This document shows, piece by piece, positions 33,650 through 41,154 of a DNA stretch of 51,388 nt. Position 1 is the first letter of the stretch; each line of letters begins with the position of its first letter. This DNA comes from CAMPJM01 sp964440915 (GTDB taxonomy: Bacteria; Bacteroidota; Bacteroidia; Cytophagales; Cyclobacteriaceae), in assembly GCA_964440915.1 (NCBI GenBank), contig CAYTTV010000026.1, forward strand, positions 1-51,388. Reading direction: 5' to 3'. A program made the position numbers and the translations under genes. A model generated the notes under the pieces. That model saw only the letters and a list, made by a program, of their open reading frames with translations. It was not told the origin of the DNA and did no database searches.

Positions 33650-33808
33650 ATGCTTTCAGAACATAAAGAAGAAATAGCAACAGAAAATATAGATTCAGCA
33701 TCACCTCCGCCTATCTTAGGTTCTTGGCGCAATCTTTATCTTCTCGTGATAGGCAACCTTGCCTTGGTGGTCATTGTGTTTTACCTTTTTACTTTAGCTT
33801 ATAGATGA
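33650..33808 (+). CDS. Small single-pass membrane protein coupled to the sodium symporter (52 aa)
   Basis: A 52-codon ORF. The acidic, polar N-terminus (MLSEHKEEIATENID, then SPPP) is followed by GSWRNLYLLVIGNLALVV and IVFYLFTLAYR, a single membrane helix with a Trp/Tyr-rich entry. Its TGA overlaps the symporter ATG (ATGA at 33805-33808), a translational-coupling arrangement. Small helper subunits encoded directly ahead of SSS-family transporters are known in other groups (for example DUF485 and DUF4212 proteins). I infer an analogous role but do not recognise the family with certainty. It is short enough to be missed by automated gene calling. Confidence 0.75.
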   Translation: MLSEHKEEIATENIDSASPPPILGSWRNLYLLVIGNLALVVIVFYLFTLAYR

Positions 33809-35502
33809 GTACACTGGATTGGTTAGTATTGTTGGGTACTTTGGGGTTTATTGTGATTTATGGGGCATGGAAAACCAGAGGGGCCCAAAATATAGACACC
33901 TACCTGCTGGGAGATAAGAGCATGAAATGGTGGACAATCGGGCTTTCTGTAATGGCTACTCAAGCCAGTGCTATCACATTTTTGTCTACACCAGGCCAAG
34001 CTTTTGAGTCAGGAATGGGTTTCGTCCAGTTTTATTTTGGACTACCTATAGCCATGGTCATTCTTTGTATCACGGTGATTCCAATTTATTACCGGCTGAA
34101 GGTATATACCGCATACGAATATTTAGAAAGTCGCTTTGATTTGAAAACCCGAACCCTGGCAGCAATGCTGTTTATGGTTCAAAGAGGGCTTGCAGCGGGT
34201 ATCACCATTTATGCGCCTGCCATTATTCTGTCATCTATACTTGGCTGGAGCCTAACCTATACCAATATCTTTATTGGGGTTTTGGTGATTATCTATACTG
34301 TTGCTGGAGGAACAAAAGCTGTTAGCCAAACCCAAAAGCAGCAAATGGCTGTGATGATGGGTGGAATGGTTGTGGCTTTTATTATTTTGGTGAATTTGTT
34401 GCCTGATGATATTTCTTTTGGCGAAGCGGTAAAAGTGGCTGGAAAGATGGGGAAGCTCGAGGTGGTGGACTTTAGCTTTAATCCTTACGAACGATATAAC
34501 TTTTGGGCGGGCATTACAGGCGGGTTGTTTTTGGCGCTTTCTTATTTTGGTACCGACCAGTCTCAGGTGGCCCGATATCTTGGAGGAAAATCCATAACTG
34601 AAAGCCGTCTCGGTCTTTTATTCAATGGATTGCTGAAGATCCCGATGCAGTTTTTTATTTTATTCATTGGCGTTATGGTTTTCGTGTTTTATCAGTTTAA
34701 CCAGCCTCCAGTTTTCTTTAATGAGGTAGCTAAAAATAAGTTATATGAAAGTGAGCATAGGGAAGAATTACAAGCACTAGAGCAGGAGCATGCGGTCATT
34801 TTTGAAGAAAAGCAGGCGGAAGTGCGAGGTTTAGTGGCAGCCATTAACTCGGAAAGTGAAGAAGAAATTGCCTTACAGCAAAATAAGATTGCTGCTATTG
34901 ATGAAAAGGCTGGTGAAGTGAGGGGTAAGGTTGTCTCACTTATCAAAGAACATACGCCTGATGCAGAAACCAAAGATACAGACTACGTTTTTATTAGGTT
35001 TGTGATGGACTATCTTCCCAGAGGCATTGTGGGACTACTGCTTGCCGTAATATTTTCTGCAGCGATGTCCTCCACTTCATCAGAACTGAATGCTTTGGCT
35101 TCTACAGCTACGGTAGACATCTACAAACGGTCAGTCAGAAAGCAAGAAAACGATAAGCATTATGTTGTTGCATCCAAGTTGTTTACGGTTTTATGGGGCC
35201 TGTTGGCTATAACCTTTGCTACTTTGGCTTCCCTTGTCGACAACCTTATAGAAGCTGTCAACATATTAGGCTCCGTATTCTATGGAACGATCTTAGGGAT
35301 ATTCCTTGTGGCTTTTTACTTTAAATATATAAAATCCAGAGCAGTATTTATTGCAGCTATCATAGCCGAATTGGTTGTTATATTGCTCTATTTCTATTCG
35401 GATATAGGCTACTTGTGGTTCAATGTCATAGGATGCTTTTTGGTAATTGGCTTAGGGTTTATTTTCCAAAGGTTGATACCTAGTGAGGAACCAGCATCAT
35501 AA
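33805..35502 (+). CDS. Sodium:solute symporter (SSS family)
   Basis: 565 residues with about 13 membrane segments. The SSS signature region includes SVMATQASAITFLSTPGQAFESGMGFVQFYFGLP and the later ALSYFGTDQSQVARYLGGKS. A charged helical insertion (about residues 308-391: many Glu/Lys, repeated EEKQAEVRGLV-type stretches) interrupts the membrane core before YVFIRFVMDYLPRGIVGLLLAVIFSAAMSS. It is cotranslated with the 52-residue protein upstream. The substrate may be a sugar, amino acid or other small organic solute; the sequence does not tell. Confidence 0.92.
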   Translation: MSTLDWLVLLGTLGFIVIYGAWKTRGAQNIDTYLLGDKSMKWWTIGLSVMATQASAITFLSTPGQAFESGMGFVQFYFGLPIAMVILCITVIPIYYRLKVYTAYEYLESRFDLKTRTLAAMLFMVQRGLAAGITIYAPAIILSSILGWSLTYTNIFIGVLVIIYTVAGGTKAVSQTQKQQMAVMMGGMVVAFIILVNLLPDDISFGEAVKVAGKMGKLEVVDFSFNPYERYNFWAGITGGLFLALSYFGTDQSQVARYLGGKSITESRLGLLFNGLLKIPMQFFILFIGVMVFVFYQFNQPPVFFNEVAKNKLYESEHREELQALEQEHAVIFEEKQAEVRGLVAAINSESEEEIALQQNKIAAIDEKAGEVRGKVVSLIKEHTPDAETKDTDYVFIRFVMDYLPRGIVGLLLAVIFSAAMSSTSSELNALASTATVDIYKRSVRKQENDKHYVVASKLFTVLWGLLAITFATLASLVDNLIEAVNILGSVFYGTILGIFLVAFYFKYIKSRAVFIAAIIAELVVILLYFYSDIGYLWFNVIGCFLVIGLGFIFQRLIPSEEPAS

Positions 35503-35526
35503 GGGACAAAGCTCCTGATTAATCTA

Positions 35527-36855
35527 TTATGGTTTCTCGAGCCATCCAGATATGTTTGAGAAGTTTACATAATAATAGTTTCCATGTTCTGCCATTATTG
35601 ATACGGTCTCGCCTGAGGGGACCGTTCGCATCATGATGCCATCACCTCCAGGAAAGTCGTAAAGTGCACTTTCGTTTTCAATCTGTGTGCTTTCTACAGG
35701 TGCATCTAATGGTTCAACAAGGCTTTGATAGATGTAGCCCTTTACACGATCGCCAGTTTCGGCACGAAACCATTTGTCTGTAGCACTGTGAACATACAGC
35801 AAGGTATTTTGGGGTAATTTTCCAATCAGTGCAGACTTCAAATCAGGTGATATGCGGAAGTTTACATTCGCAGCAGTTATCCGCACAGCTTTTCCTATTG
35901 CGGTACTTCCTTCATGGTTGCTGCTAACAATGCTGTTTTTTGTATGGAAAAATGAATATGGGTCAATTGCGCCGTATCCGGAGGCATATATGCCAAAATG
36001 TAAGTGTGGCGGTGTTGTGATAGCGTTTCCAGTATTGCCGACAAGCCCTACCGTATCTCCAATGGCTAGATTTTGCCCAGGACTTACCAGTTGGCTATCA
36101 AGGTGGGCGTAGTAGTAAGACAGATTCCTTTCCGGATCCCTTTGCCAAACTACATTTCCGCCCAGTCGATTAGTGTTTACTCTGGTAATCCTCCCTTTTG
36201 CCACAGCAAGGACGGGTGTACTTCTTGGTGCGAATATGTCCACACCTTCATGTCTTCTTACCCCGGCATCTCTGGCGGCTCCAAAGAAGCTGGCGATAGA
36301 TCTATAGTCTTTTTCTAGAATAGGGAAGGATAAAACCGCACTAGAAGTAATAGACAGGATATAGCGCCCACTTCTAAGCAACTCGGGCTGAAGCCTCAAG
36401 AAGTACTCACCATCCTTTTTTACCTCGTGTTCCATAATGACTCCGGCTGTATCCGCTGCCTTTAAATGTTGAGGCTCATCTTCGATCAGAAATAAGTCCA
36501 TGAATATTTTCAGCTCTTCTCTGGAAAGCATTCTAAGGGTAATGATGAGCTTTTGACCTCTTTCTGCAATAAATCTATATCCGTTGGCCATTACAGCGGA
36601 CGCATCAAAATAAGCCTCTTCACTAAAAGGAAGGGTAACGTATAAAGAATCATCAAAGACAGCCTTCCCTTCCTGTATCCATTTTGCTCCTAAAGCCGTT
36701 TCATCCAAGTTGGCTTTTTCCAAGTTGCGCTGATATGTTTCGTAGGGAGTTGCTCTCTCGAAAATACCACTCAAAGTGCTTTTTTTGCCACAACTGCTGG
36801 CAAGCATGGTCAAAAAAGCCAATAACAACAAAATCTTTATTAAATATTGAATCAT
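35527..36855 (-). CDS. M23-family peptidoglycan endopeptidase lipoprotein with SH3-like domains
   Basis: 442 residues. The lipoprotein signal ends at MLASSC (Cys22). The middle holds a LytM/M23 domain (about 195-300) with the zinc ligands in RHEGVDIFAP and HLHFGIY and the active-site YYYAHLDSQ. Two SH3-like segments follow (about 325-380, VRITAANVNFRISPDLKSALIG, and about 395-440, DGIMMRTVPSGETVSIMAEH). It is predicted to cleave peptide cross-links in the cell wall from the inner face of the outer membrane. Convergent with the symporter gene, 24 bp apart. Confidence 0.92.
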   Translation of the reverse strand: MIQYLIKILLLLAFLTMLASSCGKKSTLSGIFERATPYETYQRNLEKANLDETALGAKWIQEGKAVFDDSLYVTLPFSEEAYFDASAVMANGYRFIAERGQKLIITLRMLSREELKIFMDLFLIEDEPQHLKAADTAGVIMEHEVKKDGEYFLRLQPELLRSGRYILSITSSAVLSFPILEKDYRSIASFFGAARDAGVRRHEGVDIFAPRSTPVLAVAKGRITRVNTNRLGGNVVWQRDPERNLSYYYAHLDSQLVSPGQNLAIGDTVGLVGNTGNAITTPPHLHFGIYASGYGAIDPYSFFHTKNSIVSSNHEGSTAIGKAVRITAANVNFRISPDLKSALIGKLPQNTLLYVHSATDKWFRAETGDRVKGYIYQSLVEPLDAPVESTQIENESALYDFPGGDGIMMRTVPSGETVSIMAEHGNYYYVNFSNISGWLEKP

Positions 36856-36933
36856 TTTTAAACCATTCTGTGATTACATTATTATAAAGCCTCAAACCTA
36901 CTTTTAGGTTTAAAAAAACATATATATTGCTAC

Positions 36934-37590
36934 ATGTCAGATTTTGAAGCTTTGAACCATGATATTATCCACTGTGTCAAATGCCCGCGACTTGCTCGGT
37001 ATATCAGGGAGGTGGCGGAGGTCAAGGTGAAGAGACATAGGGAAGAAGTTTATTGGGGCAGGCCTGTTCCTGGGTTGGGGGATGAAAATGCCAAGGTTTT
37101 GGTCTTGGGGTTAGCACCTGCGGCACATGGTGCTACCAGAACTGGTCGCATGTTCACGGGCGATGCTTCGGGGGATTGGCTCGTGAGGGCACTTTATGAG
37201 ACAGGATTTGCCAACCAACCCACGAGTGTTCATAAAGACGATGGGCTTGTATTAAAGGATATTTTTATCGCGTCTTCTTTACGATGTGCGCCTCCTGCCA
37301 ACAAGCCTTTAAGATCAGAAATATTAAACTGTCGAGAATACTTTTTGCGTGAAAATCAGTTACTAACAAGAACAAAGGTTGTCATAACTTTAGGGCGGAT
37401 TGCATTTGATAATTACTGCCAGATGTTTGGGCTGAAAATGAAGTTTGGCCATCTCTTGCAATACGGACTTCCCGATGGAAAGACCTTGATATGTAGTTTT
37501 CATCCAAGTAAGCAAAACACTCAGACAGGCAAGCTGCTCTGGAACGACTGGTTACAAGTATTTGCATTGGCCAGAAAGATGGTGGAATAG
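36934..37590 (+). CDS. Uracil-DNA glycosylase family 5 (UDGb-like, iron-sulfur)
   Basis: 218 residues. Cys14 and Cys17 (HCVKC) with later cysteines (SLRCAPP; LNCREYF) form the expected [4Fe-4S] set. Motif 1, VLGLAPAAHGATRTGRMFTGD, is the family-5 form, with Ala rather than Asp or Asn at the usual catalytic place. Motif 2 is the C-terminal CSFHPSKQNTQTGKL. Enzymes of this family remove uracil and other deaminated bases from DNA. It is divergent from the M23 peptidase gene. Confidence 0.92.
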   Translation: MSDFEALNHDIIHCVKCPRLARYIREVAEVKVKRHREEVYWGRPVPGLGDENAKVLVLGLAPAAHGATRTGRMFTGDASGDWLVRALYETGFANQPTSVHKDDGLVLKDIFIASSLRCAPPANKPLRSEILNCREYFLRENQLLTRTKVVITLGRIAFDNYCQMFGLKMKFGHLLQYGLPDGKTLICSFHPSKQNTQTGKLLWNDWLQVFALARKMVE

Positions 37591-37659
37591 AAACAAAAAA
37601 GAGAATGACGCATTGATTTTGCCCTACTTTTATCTATTACAACGGAATAATATTATTAT

Positions 37660-38127
37660 ATGAAAACACTTTCATCTGAAATTGCCCTGAAACGAAAAAT
37701 ATGGGACGCATGCATGCAGAAACAACAAGCCTTGGCAGCGACGGTTAAAGAAGCCATGACCCAAGCACAAGAAGCAGCTAATGAAGAAAAAGGAAGTCTA
37801 GAGGAGAAATTTGAGTCTTTTAGAGAACAATTGATCCGTGACAGGGATATGTATGCCCGAAAGCTGGGAGAACATATGTCAGCTATGGAAGCGCTAAGAT
37901 ATGTAGAGGTAGACAAGGTTTTTTCTCATGTACAGCAAGGAGCTTTGGTCATCACAGACAAACAAAAGCTATTTGTGGCTATTAGCTTAGGGGAGATAAA
38001 GGCAGACGGCCAAGTGTATTTTGCTATCTCTACCCAATCCCCACTATATCAGCAAATGGAAGGAAAGCGTGCAGGAGAAACTTTTGAGTTTCGGGGCATT
38101 AGTCATCACATCAGGGAAGTTTTTTGA
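37660..38127 (+). CDS. GreA/GreB C-terminal-domain-like protein
   Basis: 155 residues. A basic and acidic coiled coil (about 1-75) is followed by a GreA/GreB-like FKBP-fold domain (about 90-155): VQQGALVITDKQKLFVAISLGEI, then ISTQSPLYQQMEGKRAGETFEFRGISHHIREV. The SPLGxALLGKKxGD motif of GreA survives as SPLYQQMEGKRAGE. True GreA has a coiled coil bearing two acidic tip residues that reach the polymerase active site; whether this one does is unclear. It lies 69 bp after the glycosylase gene. Confidence 0.8.
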   Translation: MKTLSSEIALKRKIWDACMQKQQALAATVKEAMTQAQEAANEEKGSLEEKFESFREQLIRDRDMYARKLGEHMSAMEALRYVEVDKVFSHVQQGALVITDKQKLFVAISLGEIKADGQVYFAISTQSPLYQQMEGKRAGETFEFRGISHHIREVF

Positions 38128-38146
38128 CCTGTGTTTGCTATAAAGT

Positions 38147-38182
38147 GCCACATGCCAAATGAGGCAATTCACGGCATGTGGC
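38147..38182. terminator. Hairpin between convergent genes
   Basis: GCCACATGCC (38147-38156) and GGCATGTGGC (38173-38182) form a perfect 10-bp stem with a 16-nt loop between two convergent genes. No long U-tract follows on either side, so termination may be weak. Confidence 0.5.
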
Positions 38183-38217
38183 GTACTTCCACTGTACCAG
38201 TTACGGTACTAATGTTA

Positions 38218-38610
38218 TTAAGCTCGAGCTGCTTTAACGCTTTGCCTCGAATTAGAAAAGAAAAGAAGGAATGTAAGGGTAGAGAAAATGATTAGCCCCA
38301 ATTGTACCGCCAATTCTGTTCCCTTTTGTTCCCAAGTGAGAGCGCTGAAGTTACTATAGTTGAAAAAACAGATAGCCATTACTGTCAAGAAAGAAAACAG
38401 GCATAAAGCAAATAGGTTGAACCCTACATCCAATGTGCTGGCCACTTTTCTTTGTCTCGTGCTGATGAGGTTCTTTAGGATTTCTTCTTCGATAGCTAGG
38501 TGCTTTAACTGTGCTGGGTTTTCCTTTAAAATAGTTTGAATGTTTTCTTTCGATTTCATGTAAGCAAGCTTTTCCCGTGTGCTCTGAAGTCTTTGTTCAA
38601 TAGAATACAT
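38218..38610 (-). CDS. Small two-helix membrane protein, unknown function
   Basis: 130 residues that I do not recognise. The N-terminal half (about 1-60) is charged and helical (EQRLQSTREKLAYMKSKENI). Two hydrophobic segments follow, about 63-85 (VGFNLFALCLFSFLTVMAICFF) and about 100-120 (LAVQLGLIIFSTLTFLLFF), and a short basic end. It looks like an inner-membrane protein with a cytoplasmic coiled-coil domain. No operon partner. Confidence 0.65.
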   Translation of the reverse strand: MYSIEQRLQSTREKLAYMKSKENIQTILKENPAQLKHLAIEEEILKNLISTRQRKVASTLDVGFNLFALCLFSFLTVMAICFFNYSNFSALTWEQKGTELAVQLGLIIFSTLTFLLFFSNSRQSVKAARA

Positions 38611-38932
38611 GTTTTATTTTATTTAAAGTAGAAAAAATTATATATAATCTATATGCCAGATTTAACAAAAAAGTAACCTGTAAGGAGGAGTAATTGACAA
38701 AAGGCGAAGGATTAGGCCCTTATGGTTATAGAGAAGTGGCTCAATAGCGCAAGGTGGCTAATGCGGTATAATTGGCATTATGGAATAATACATATTAGCC
38801 AAGACAGTTGTCAGGAGGAGGCAAATAGGTATGAGTTGACATTATCTGACATATCTCAGGGTTCAGATAATAAGAAAAGATCCAAGAAAAGATTTGTAGG
38901 GGCATCGGCACGCCAGCCCCATCTATGCTTTT
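38611..38932. other. Intergenic region downstream of murA
   Basis: 322 bp. It contains a GGGGC/GCCCC hairpin (38899-38920) with an inner GGC/GCC pairing that may end murA on the minus strand. A 100-codon plus-strand frame here runs into the 3' end of murA antisense and is not considered a gene. Confidence 0.5.
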
Positions 38933-40240
38933 TTATTCTACACGTTCTATCTGAGCACCAAGCGCCTGCAAACGCGCATCGATTTTCTGATAGCCACGGT
39001 CGATTTGTTCGGCATTATCAATGACGCTGGTCCCTTGAGCTGAAAGTGCCGCAATGAGCAATGAGACACCTGCCCGAATATCAGGAGAGGTCATCTGGAT
39101 GCCCCGCAAAGGCGCTTTACGGTCAAGGCCGATAACAGTAGCACGGTGCGGATCACAAAGGATGATCTGCGCTCCCATGTCGATTAGCTTATCTACAAAA
39201 AAGAGCCTGCTTTCAAACATCTTCTGGTGAATGAGTACAGTTCCTTTTGCTTGGATGGCCACAACCAATACAATGCTCAATAGATCCGGCGTAAGCCCTG
39301 GCCAGGGTGCATCGGCAATGGTCATGATAGAACCGTCGATAAAGGTGTCAATTTCATACCTTTCTTGTGCAGGCACATGAATATCATCACCTTTTATATG
39401 GAGTGTAATGCCTAGTCTTCTGAAAACCTCTGGGATCATTCCCAATTGATCTACTCGACAGTTTTTAATGGTAATGTCAGATTGTGTCATGGCGGCCAGA
39501 CCAATAAAGCTGCCGATTTCGATCATATCTGGCAGCATGGTATGTTCTGTGCCCCCAAGGCTTTTCACGCCTTCTATGGTCAAAAGATTAGAACCTATGC
39601 CTGAAATTTTCGCCCCCATTCTGTTGAGCATTTTGCACAACTGCTGTATGTAGGGCTCGCATGCTGCATTGTATATAGTCGTAGTACCTTCGGCCATGGA
39701 AGCGGCCATGAGCACATTGGCAGTGCCTGTCACAGAGGCTTCTTCCAAAAGCATGTAGCAGCCTTTGAGGTTGGATGCATCGATATGGTAGAAGCTATCA
39801 TCTGAATCGTAATTGAATTTAGCCCCTAGTTTTTCAAAACCGATAAAATGCGTATCCAATCTTCTACGGCCAATTTTGTCTCCTCCCGGCTTAGGGGTTT
39901 TGCCTTTGCCGTATCGGGTCAAAAGCGGCCCAAGAATCATGATCGATCCTCGGATAGAGGCAGCTTTGGTTTTAAAGTCAGCTGTTTCCAGATAAGTAAT
40001 GTCTATGTCCTGCGCAGTAAAACGGTAGGTTTCTTCTCCTAGCTTTTCTACTATTACGCCCATAGCATCGAGCAGCTCTATCAACTTATTCACATCCCTG
40101 ATGTTCGGGACATTATGTACGGTCACAGGTTCTGGTGTCAGCAGCACCGCACATAGGATTTGTAAAGCCTCATTTTTAGCCCCTTGTGGAGTGATTTCTC
40201 CTTTCAGCTTGTGGCCACCTTGGATCTTAATTGAAGACAT
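38933..40240 (-). CDS. murA: UDP-N-acetylglucosamine 1-carboxyvinyltransferase MurA (Asp-type)
   Basis: 435 residues. First committed step of peptidoglycan synthesis: transfer of enolpyruvate from PEP to UDP-GlcNAc. Lys22 and Asn23 (GAKNEAL) and Arg97 (ASIRGS) match conserved PEP-site residues. The mobile-loop catalytic residue, Cys115 in E. coli, is Asp121 here (PKPGGDKIGRRRLDTH). Cys-to-Asp MurA enzymes in Mycobacterium, Chlamydia and Borrelia are active but not alkylated by fosfomycin. The gene overlaps DUF4290 as TAATG, so it is translationally coupled. Confidence 0.96.
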   Translation of the reverse strand: MSSIKIQGGHKLKGEITPQGAKNEALQILCAVLLTPEPVTVHNVPNIRDVNKLIELLDAMGVIVEKLGEETYRFTAQDIDITYLETADFKTKAASIRGSIMILGPLLTRYGKGKTPKPGGDKIGRRRLDTHFIGFEKLGAKFNYDSDDSFYHIDASNLKGCYMLLEEASVTGTANVLMAASMAEGTTTIYNAACEPYIQQLCKMLNRMGAKISGIGSNLLTIEGVKSLGGTEHTMLPDMIEIGSFIGLAAMTQSDITIKNCRVDQLGMIPEVFRRLGITLHIKGDDIHVPAQERYEIDTFIDGSIMTIADAPWPGLTPDLLSIVLVVAIQAKGTVLIHQKMFESRLFFVDKLIDMGAQIILCDPHRATVIGLDRKAPLRGIQMTSPDIRAGVSLLIAALSAQGTSVIDNAEQIDRGYQKIDARLQALGAQIERVE

Positions 40241-40908
40241 TAATTTTTTCTTTTTTTGTTGGATAGATTAGGCCTTCTTTTGTTAGGGCTGCTGCCGCCA
40301 TTGCCGCTGCTCGGTTGTGGCGATCGCTTATTTCTGTCCTTGATATTAATATCAAACAAGTTGTTTTCTTTCACTTTGTTGACATCTATCTCAAGAGCCC
40401 CTTTAGACAAGGTTTTGATATTGTCAATGATCACACTGTCATCGATAACATCTTTGTTCCAACTGGCATAAAAGCTTTTCATTAATTTGCCAATATAGAC
40501 AACCGCTGCTTCTTTTTCTTCCTCATCTTCTATAGCGATAGCCTTTTTCACCAATAGCTCCACGTTTTTACCATAGTGCTTATAGCGGATTTCATGACGT
40601 TGATAGTCCAGTCTTTTTGGTTTTTTCCCCAGGATACTTTTTTCTGGCATTGGATAGGGACTATCCACATCGAGATTAAAGCCCGACATTATATACAGGT
40701 CATCCCATAGTTTTTGGGCATACTCGGGACCTTCCTTCATAGCAGGGTTGATCTGCTTCATCAGATCTATAAGGGTGTAGGCATATTGCGTCCTCTTTTC
40801 TTTATCGTCGATAGTGGTGACATAATTCACCAGCTTCTGGATATTTCTTCCGTATTCTTTCAAAATTAATAAGGGTTTGTCAAATGTTTGTGTATGAATA
40901 TTCTTCAT
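40240..40908 (-). CDS. DUF4290-domain protein
   Basis: 222 residues from ATG 40908 (MKNIHTQTFDKPLLILKEYGRNIQKLVNYV), the usual start of the family. The frame is open to 40983, but those 25 residues look like untranslated leader. Helical, charged protein; DUF4290 proteins in Bacteroidota are often found directly upstream of murA, as here (TAATG overlap). The C-terminal 45 residues are basic and low-complexity (Asn, Lys, Pro, Ser, Gly). Function is unknown; the association suggests a link to cell-wall synthesis. Confidence 0.85.
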   Translation of the reverse strand: MKNIHTQTFDKPLLILKEYGRNIQKLVNYVTTIDDKEKRTQYAYTLIDLMKQINPAMKEGPEYAQKLWDDLYIMSGFNLDVDSPYPMPEKSILGKKPKRLDYQRHEIRYKHYGKNVELLVKKAIAIEDEEEKEAAVVYIGKLMKSFYASWNKDVIDDSVIIDNIKTLSKGALEIDVNKVKENNLFDINIKDRNKRSPQPSSGNGGSSPNKRRPNLSNKKRKN

Positions 40909-41105
40909 GTGCATTGCTTTATTTGGTTTGTGGACACATGAAACCCACAATTTCTTATGACGGTTCAACTCAGTCAAACGCATCGGGGTTTCAGAATTAG
41001 GTCCTTTAAATGACCTAAATTAAGAAATATTGCTTAAAGCTATTGATTTTTGATATAATTATAATTTTGTTTCTTGTTTGCAGCAAGACATGATGGCATA
41101 AAAAA

Positions 41106-41150
41106 ATCCTCATGTTCTCCTATTTGTGTGTTTTATGCGCCCGAGAGGAT
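41106..41150 (-). terminator. Probable terminator of uvrD
   Basis: ATCCTC/GAGGAT stem with a 33-nt loop, followed on the minus strand by a run of about seven U. It lies just after the uvrD stop codon. Confidence 0.4.
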
Positions 41151-41154
41151 GCAT

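Noticed and set aside
38722..39024. 100-codon plus-strand frame at the murA 3' end
   Set aside because: Half of it is antisense to murA and the rest covers a hairpin; no domain or promoter.
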